64,000 nucleotides of DNA, from positions 1,798,001 through 1,862,000 of the forward strand of contig OZ246421.1 of assembly GCA_965231165.1 (NCBI GenBank), written 5' to 3'. The DNA is from Micavibrio_C sp965231165 (lineage in GTDB: Bacteria; Pseudomonadota; Alphaproteobacteria; Micavibrionales; Micavibrionaceae). A program made the translations under genes and the position numbers. A model generated the notes under the pieces. The model was not told the origin of the DNA. It ran no database searches and saw only the letters and a program-made list of their open reading frames with translations. Below are positions 60,218-64,000 of the stretch, in pieces. Numbering within the stretch: the stretch's first letter is position 1; each line of letters starts with the position of its first letter.

Positions 60218-62626
60218 CTAATTTCTAAGAGGTTTCCCCGTGGACAGCATGTGTTCGATGCGGGCCATGGTGCCTTCGTTCCTGACCAGTTTCAGGAATT
60301 CACGAATTTCCAGTTTGAGCAGATCGTCTTCCGAAACCGGAGCCGTCCAATCGGCTTTATCACCGCCGCTTAGAACCGTGGTCAGCAAATTGCAAACCTC
60401 GACATCGTACGGTGTGGCCTTGCCGGATTTGCGCATATCGGCCACCGCCATATCGAGCGCATATTTGCCCGTGGGGCCAGGCAGGCGAATTTCTTTCACC
60501 GGTTCGGGCGCTTTGTAATCCTTTGCCAGCTCCAACGCTTTCTTCTTCGCATCGAACAACAGGCGGTCACGGTTCATCGTGATGCCGTCATGGTCCTTGA
60601 AATAACCGATTTCCTTGGCTTCGGCGGCGGACTTTGCCACTTTGGCCGTGCCGATGGTTTCAAAGGCCTGACGCACCGCGCCCATTGGCGTATTGGCGGG
60701 GGAGAACCAGATTTTTTCCTGACCCGTCACCGCCTTGACCGCCTTCTTGCTGGCGACGCGTTCGCGTTCCTGATAGCGCAGTATCATTTCCTTGCAGCCA
60801 CCCCAGGCGGGGATCAGACCGACACCGACCTCGACCAGACCGCAATAGGTTTCAGCGTGGGCCTGCACATGATCGGCATGCAACAATATTTCACAACCGC
60901 CGCCAAGCGCCAGACCCGAGGGCGCTGCTACTACCGGGAAGGGTGCGTATTTAAGCGCTTTATAAATGCGCTGGCCACCCGCTATCAATTCCTCGATCTG
61001 CGGCCATAGCGCAATGTTCATGGCGAACATGGCCAGGCCGAGATTGGCACCTGCGGAGAAGGCGGAGCCTTCGTTATAAATCACCATCGCTTTGTACTGG
61101 CCGGAACCATCGCCAATCAGTTTGATCGCATGCTGGTATACTTCAAAGACCTGTTCATCGAGCGCGTTCATTTTGCCGGTAAATTCTACGCAGACAACGC
61201 CGTCACCGATATCCCAGAGCGCGGCGGACGCGGATTTATAAAGCGGCTTGCTGCCCAGCTTGATATCACGCAGCAGTAAAACACCCTCGGGACGCTCCAC
61301 CGCATGATATTTGCCATCGGTGCCAAAGAAATGCAGCTTACCGGCATCGACTTTGTAGAAGGTGCCTTCACCCACTTTCGCCAGCAGTGGCGGCACGGAC
61401 ATGCCCTGTTCTTTTAATCTGGCCGCGAACCAAGCCGCGCCCAGATCGTCGATCATCTCGAACGGGCCTTTTTTCCAGTTATAGCCAAGGCGCATGGCTT
61501 CATCGACGCCCGCGACATCATCGGCAATTTCCGGCACCAGTAAAGCGGCGTACCACAACGTGTCGCGCAGTACGGCCCAGGCGTAATCGGCGGCCTCATC
61601 ACCCGCCGTTAACACCGCGCGCAAGCCTTGCTTGCCCAATTCGGCAGAGGCAGGCTTTGGTTTATCTGCCTTCTTGTAATTTGATTCGGAGAAAGTGGCG
61701 GCACTGATATCGTAAGCTTCCTTCACTTTGCCTGCGGCCATGTTCAGGCGGTAGAAACCGCCCTTGCCTTTACGACCCGTATAACCGGCACCGATCATGC
61801 CGCGGATGAATTCGTAATCCTTGAAGATACGGCGGTAATCATCATCCTTAGGCAGGGTCGAAAGCAGCGATTCCGCCAGATGCGGCATCAGGTCGATGCC
61901 GACAAGATCGATTAGGCCAAAGACGCCTGTTTTGGGAATGCCCACCGGCTTCGACATAATCGCGTCTGCCAGTTCAACGGGGATTTTCTGATCAACCGCA
62001 TATTTGATACTGGCCGTCAGCCAGTACACACCCAGACGGTTGGCGATAAATCCCGGCGTGTCGTGACAGAACACCACGCCCTTACCCAATTGCACATCGC
62101 AAAAGGATTGCACGGTATCGAGCGCGTCTTTGCGCGTTTTGTCGCCGACAACGATTTCAAGCAAGCGCATATAGCGGGGCGGGTTGAAGAAGTGCGTGAT
62201 CAGGAAATCTTTCGCCAGCGCGTCGCCAAACGGTTCGACGAGATTATGAAGCGGAATAGTCGAAGTGTTGGAAGACACGATAGACCCCGCCTTGCGCACC
62301 TTTTGTATTTTCTCATAGGTGGCATGTTTGACTTTCAAATCTTCCAGCACCACCTCGACGATCCAGTCGCAATCGGACAGCAGACCAATATCATCTTCCA
62401 TGTTGCCGGGTGTAATAAGTCTGGCGTTGCGGGCGCTCATAAAAGGCGCGGGATCGGCCTTCATCATTTTTTCGATGGCCTTGGCCGCAAGATTTGTCCC
62501 GTCAGCAGGTTTAATATCCAGCAAAACGACCGGGATGCCAGCATTCGCTATCTGCGCCGCGATGCCGGAACCCATGACGCCGGAACCGATTACGCCGACC
62601 TTTTGTATCTTCACCTGTGTAGCCAT
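60218..62626 (-). CDS. 3-hydroxyacyl-CoA dehydrogenase / enoyl-CoA hydratase (FadB/FadN type)
   Basis: An 802-residue multifunctional beta-oxidation enzyme. Domain order: NAD-binding and C-terminal hydroxyacyl-CoA dehydrogenase domains first (~1-400; KVGVIGSGVMGSGIAAQIA), then the enoyl-CoA hydratase domain (ECH; ~520-700; YNEGSAFSAGANLGL, PSGLALGGGCEI). This reversed order, compared with E. coli FadB, is that of FadN. GGAG precedes the ATG at 62626. The frame is open further upstream, without similarity. A thiolase end lies upstream, making a FadA-FadB-like pair. Confidence 0.95.
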   Translation of the reverse strand: MATQVKIQKVGVIGSGVMGSGIAAQIANAGIPVVLLDIKPADGTNLAAKAIEKMMKADPAPFMSARNARLITPGNMEDDIGLLSDCDWIVEVVLEDLKVKHATYEKIQKVRKAGSIVSSNTSTIPLHNLVEPFGDALAKDFLITHFFNPPRYMRLLEIVVGDKTRKDALDTVQSFCDVQLGKGVVFCHDTPGFIANRLGVYWLTASIKYAVDQKIPVELADAIMSKPVGIPKTGVFGLIDLVGIDLMPHLAESLLSTLPKDDDYRRIFKDYEFIRGMIGAGYTGRKGKGGFYRLNMAAGKVKEAYDISAATFSESNYKKADKPKPASAELGKQGLRAVLTAGDEAADYAWAVLRDTLWYAALLVPEIADDVAGVDEAMRLGYNWKKGPFEMIDDLGAAWFAARLKEQGMSVPPLLAKVGEGTFYKVDAGKLHFFGTDGKYHAVERPEGVLLLRDIKLGSKPLYKSASAALWDIGDGVVCVEFTGKMNALDEQVFEVYQHAIKLIGDGSGQYKAMVIYNEGSAFSAGANLGLAMFAMNIALWPQIEELIAGGQRIYKALKYAPFPVVAAPSGLALGGGCEILLHADHVQAHAETYCGLVEVGVGLIPAWGGCKEMILRYQERERVASKKAVKAVTGQEKIWFSPANTPMGAVRQAFETIGTAKVAKSAAEAKEIGYFKDHDGITMNRDRLLFDAKKKALELAKDYKAPEPVKEIRLPGPTGKYALDMAVADMRKSGKATPYDVEVCNLLTTVLSGGDKADWTAPVSEDDLLKLEIREFLKLVRNEGTMARIEHMLSTGKPLRN

Positions 62627-62699
62627 GGTGCCAACTCCACTTTCCTGCGCCCGCTTGCCGAGCAATGATTTAAAAAACGAAAGCAATGCATAATCCTTC

Positions 62700-63905
62700 T
62701 TAAGTGCCGGAAGCGGCAATCTGGGAATTGTCACCCGTCCCCACCTCGGTGACATCAATTTTTTCCATGTCGCGGAATTCATCAGCACCCTGCCGGAACT
62801 CGCCAACCGTTTCATGTGCACGTGCCAAAATCACAGGGACTTCCTGAAATTGCCCGCCCAGCAAATATTTAATTTTATCCAGCACTTCACTTTCATAAAG
62901 GCGTAGATCACGAATATCCGCGAGCGGGCGCGCCATGCCCGCCATCAATCTTTTATAAAGCGTCATCTGGCTTTCGATGGAACCGATCACCAGTAATTTG
63001 TCTTTCAGGTGCATCAGTATCTCAAGCTTGTACTGCATATACGGCATGTAGTATTTGCCTAAAAACACCTTGATCTTGCCCAGTTCGCGCATGTGCACGT
63101 TATAAGCCTGATCGGCCTCGGAAGGCTTGAGATACAAGCGCCCTTCCTCGCTAACGAACAAGTCCTGATATTGTTCGCAGGTATCTATGATTGTTTTCCC
63201 CGCTTCCAGTATCTGCTGTTGTATGTCTGCCTTTTTGCTGCTTTCAGCTATGACGGCGAGCGCCGTGCGGGCGCGTTTGAATTCTTTCATGCGCAGGGCC
63301 GCTATCACGGGCCGCTGCGTGGCATCTGCATTATCAGCGCCATGCAGCCGCACGATCGCTTGACGGAACACACTGAAAGGATTCTCAAGAGATTCAAGCA
63401 GCGGGCGGGCATTTTTCATACGCGTGGCATTATCAACCAAAAGACGCTTTTGCGTTTTGTAACGCGCCATAATAGTCCCTGCATCGGCTGTCCATTTTAT
63501 TTCGCGAGAGATACTCATGCCCAGACGCTCTTCCTCACTGCGCATTTCATCACGCAGCAGAGTCATCAGGCGATTGATATGCATATAGCAGCAAGAAAAT
63601 TCCGTCATGTGCCGCTGCAAATCGTTCATAACATCGCGCGCCTGTTTGCGGAGTTTCGCCGCATCCGGAGTAGGAGGCTTCGTATTCCGGCGCGATTCAT
63701 CGGCTACCCACTGCACCATGTACATGAAATATTGCGCATGAAAATCACGCAGCCATATTTCTTCTTTTTTGACTTCATCTTCATCGAAACTGGTGGATAT
63801 TTTTTGTAGATTATCTTTCACCAATTCAAGAAAACGGCGCTCGACCGCGTCAATATCGGCTTCCTGCGTAAATCCCATCGATGCCAAAAAAGGATGCAAA
63901 GGCAT
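62700..63905 (-). CDS. Unrecognised helical protein between fadA-like and fadB-like genes
   Basis: A 401-residue soluble protein, largely helical with charged heptad-like stretches, no signal peptide and no membrane segment. The motif-like parts are MPLHPFLASMGFTQEADIDAVERRFLELVKDNL and YYMPYMQYKLEILMHLKDKLLVIGSIESQ. I do not recognise its family. It lies 19 bp after the thiolase stop and 74 bp before the FadB-type gene, the same operon. This insertion in a fad operon is unusual; it could be a scaffold or regulator, but this is conjecture. Confidence 0.78.
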   Translation of the reverse strand: MPLHPFLASMGFTQEADIDAVERRFLELVKDNLQKISTSFDEDEVKKEEIWLRDFHAQYFMYMVQWVADESRRNTKPPTPDAAKLRKQARDVMNDLQRHMTEFSCCYMHINRLMTLLRDEMRSEEERLGMSISREIKWTADAGTIMARYKTQKRLLVDNATRMKNARPLLESLENPFSVFRQAIVRLHGADNADATQRPVIAALRMKEFKRARTALAVIAESSKKADIQQQILEAGKTIIDTCEQYQDLFVSEEGRLYLKPSEADQAYNVHMRELGKIKVFLGKYYMPYMQYKLEILMHLKDKLLVIGSIESQMTLYKRLMAGMARPLADIRDLRLYESEVLDKIKYLLGGQFQEVPVILARAHETVGEFRQGADEFRDMEKIDVTEVGTGDNSQIAASGT

Positions 63906-63924
63906 TATTCACCCAGCACCCGGA

Positions 63925-64000
63925 TCAAGCGGCTTCGAGGATGATGGCCGTACCCTGGCCGCCACCGATACACATCGTGGCGAGACCGCGTTTCTTTTTC
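63925..64000 (-). CDS. fadA: Thiolase (acetyl-CoA acyltransferase) C-terminus, partial
   Basis: Only the last 24 residues are in the window: KKKRGLATMCIGGGQGTAIILEAA. The CIGGGQG motif, whose Cys acts in the second step, is the thiolase terminal signature. Stop TGA at 63925-63927. It precedes the unknown gene and the FadB-type gene in transcription, so this is probably a beta-oxidation thiolase; gene symbol by context. Confidence 0.85.
   Translation of the reverse strand, partial: KKKRGLATMCIGGGQGTAIILEAA

Noticed and set aside
62627..62821. N-terminal extension of the FadB-type protein
   Set aside because: The extra ~65 residues are basic, low similarity, and overlap the upstream gene; a good ribosome site precedes the ATG at 62626.
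1..64000. tRNA or rRNA genes, insertion sequences, prophage
   Set aside because: I looked through the gaps for cloverleaf patterns, rRNA segments, transposase-like proteins and terminal repeats and saw none that I could support.

Overview
This 64 kb window looks like chromosomal DNA of a Gram-negative alphaproteobacterium of moderate GC. The evidence is the aroQ-accB-accC-aat-DUF2155-mlaD-NDUFA12 block, which is typical of Alphaproteobacteria, a phasin, RpoH-like sigma factors, heptose/LPS synthesis (hldE), FadL- and Mla-type outer-membrane functions, ClpS/ClpA and a class Ia ribonucleotide reductase. Several lineage-specific exported proteins suggest a less-studied group such as Micavibrionales; that placement is inference. 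No rRNA or tRNA gene, CRISPR array, insertion sequence or prophage was recognised.

Layout. 1-11.7 kb: end of metF and metE (methionine), a degenerate kinase-like protein, an RsmB-type rRNA methyltransferase, an old-yellow-enzyme reductase, GNAT, guaB, rlmE and an M48 protease. 11.8-18.2 kb: two DsbA-like oxidoreductases run into aroQ, accB, accC and aat, facing a block on the other strand (NDUFA12, mlaD, DUF2155). 18.3-30.7 kb: clpS/clpA, an ankyrin protein, a phasin, two D,D-carboxypeptidases, two related pilin-like proteins and a run of exported proteins including a FlgO-type lipoprotein. 30.8-38.2 kb: hldE, a transglutaminase-like protease fused to an MshEN-like domain, two small paralogues, two tandem RpoH-like sigma factors and pyruvate kinase. 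38.2-46.7 kb: nrdA and nrdB about 5 kb apart, separated by an acyltransferase, a histidine phosphatase, a GST, and a DUF47/PiT phosphate-transport pair. 46.7-55.1 kb: mixed single genes (FMN reductase, fasciclin protein, PhoH, SCO, FadL, thioesterase, SCP2, 2OG oxygenase). 55.1-64 kb: pepN and a fatty-acid oxidation region (acyl-CoA dehydrogenase, small protein, FadB-type enzyme, unknown helical protein, thiolase end).

The non-coding signals most worth attention are a perfect NrdR palindrome with a second box 32 bp away before nrdB, DnaA boxes before nrdA (and a near-match before nrdB), a structured unassigned RNA-like region before nrdA, and a promoter-plus-terminator unit near 59.9 kb that could encode a small RNA. 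Many gene pairs converge onto bidirectional intrinsic terminators with nearly the same stem.

The most original protein candidates are the MshEN-like/transglutaminase fusion, the tandem sigma pair with its neighbouring small paralogues, the 30-residue-period ankyrin protein with a conserved Cys/His C-terminal module, the pilin-like paralogue pair, and an unrecognised helical protein placed between the fadA-like and fadB-like genes.
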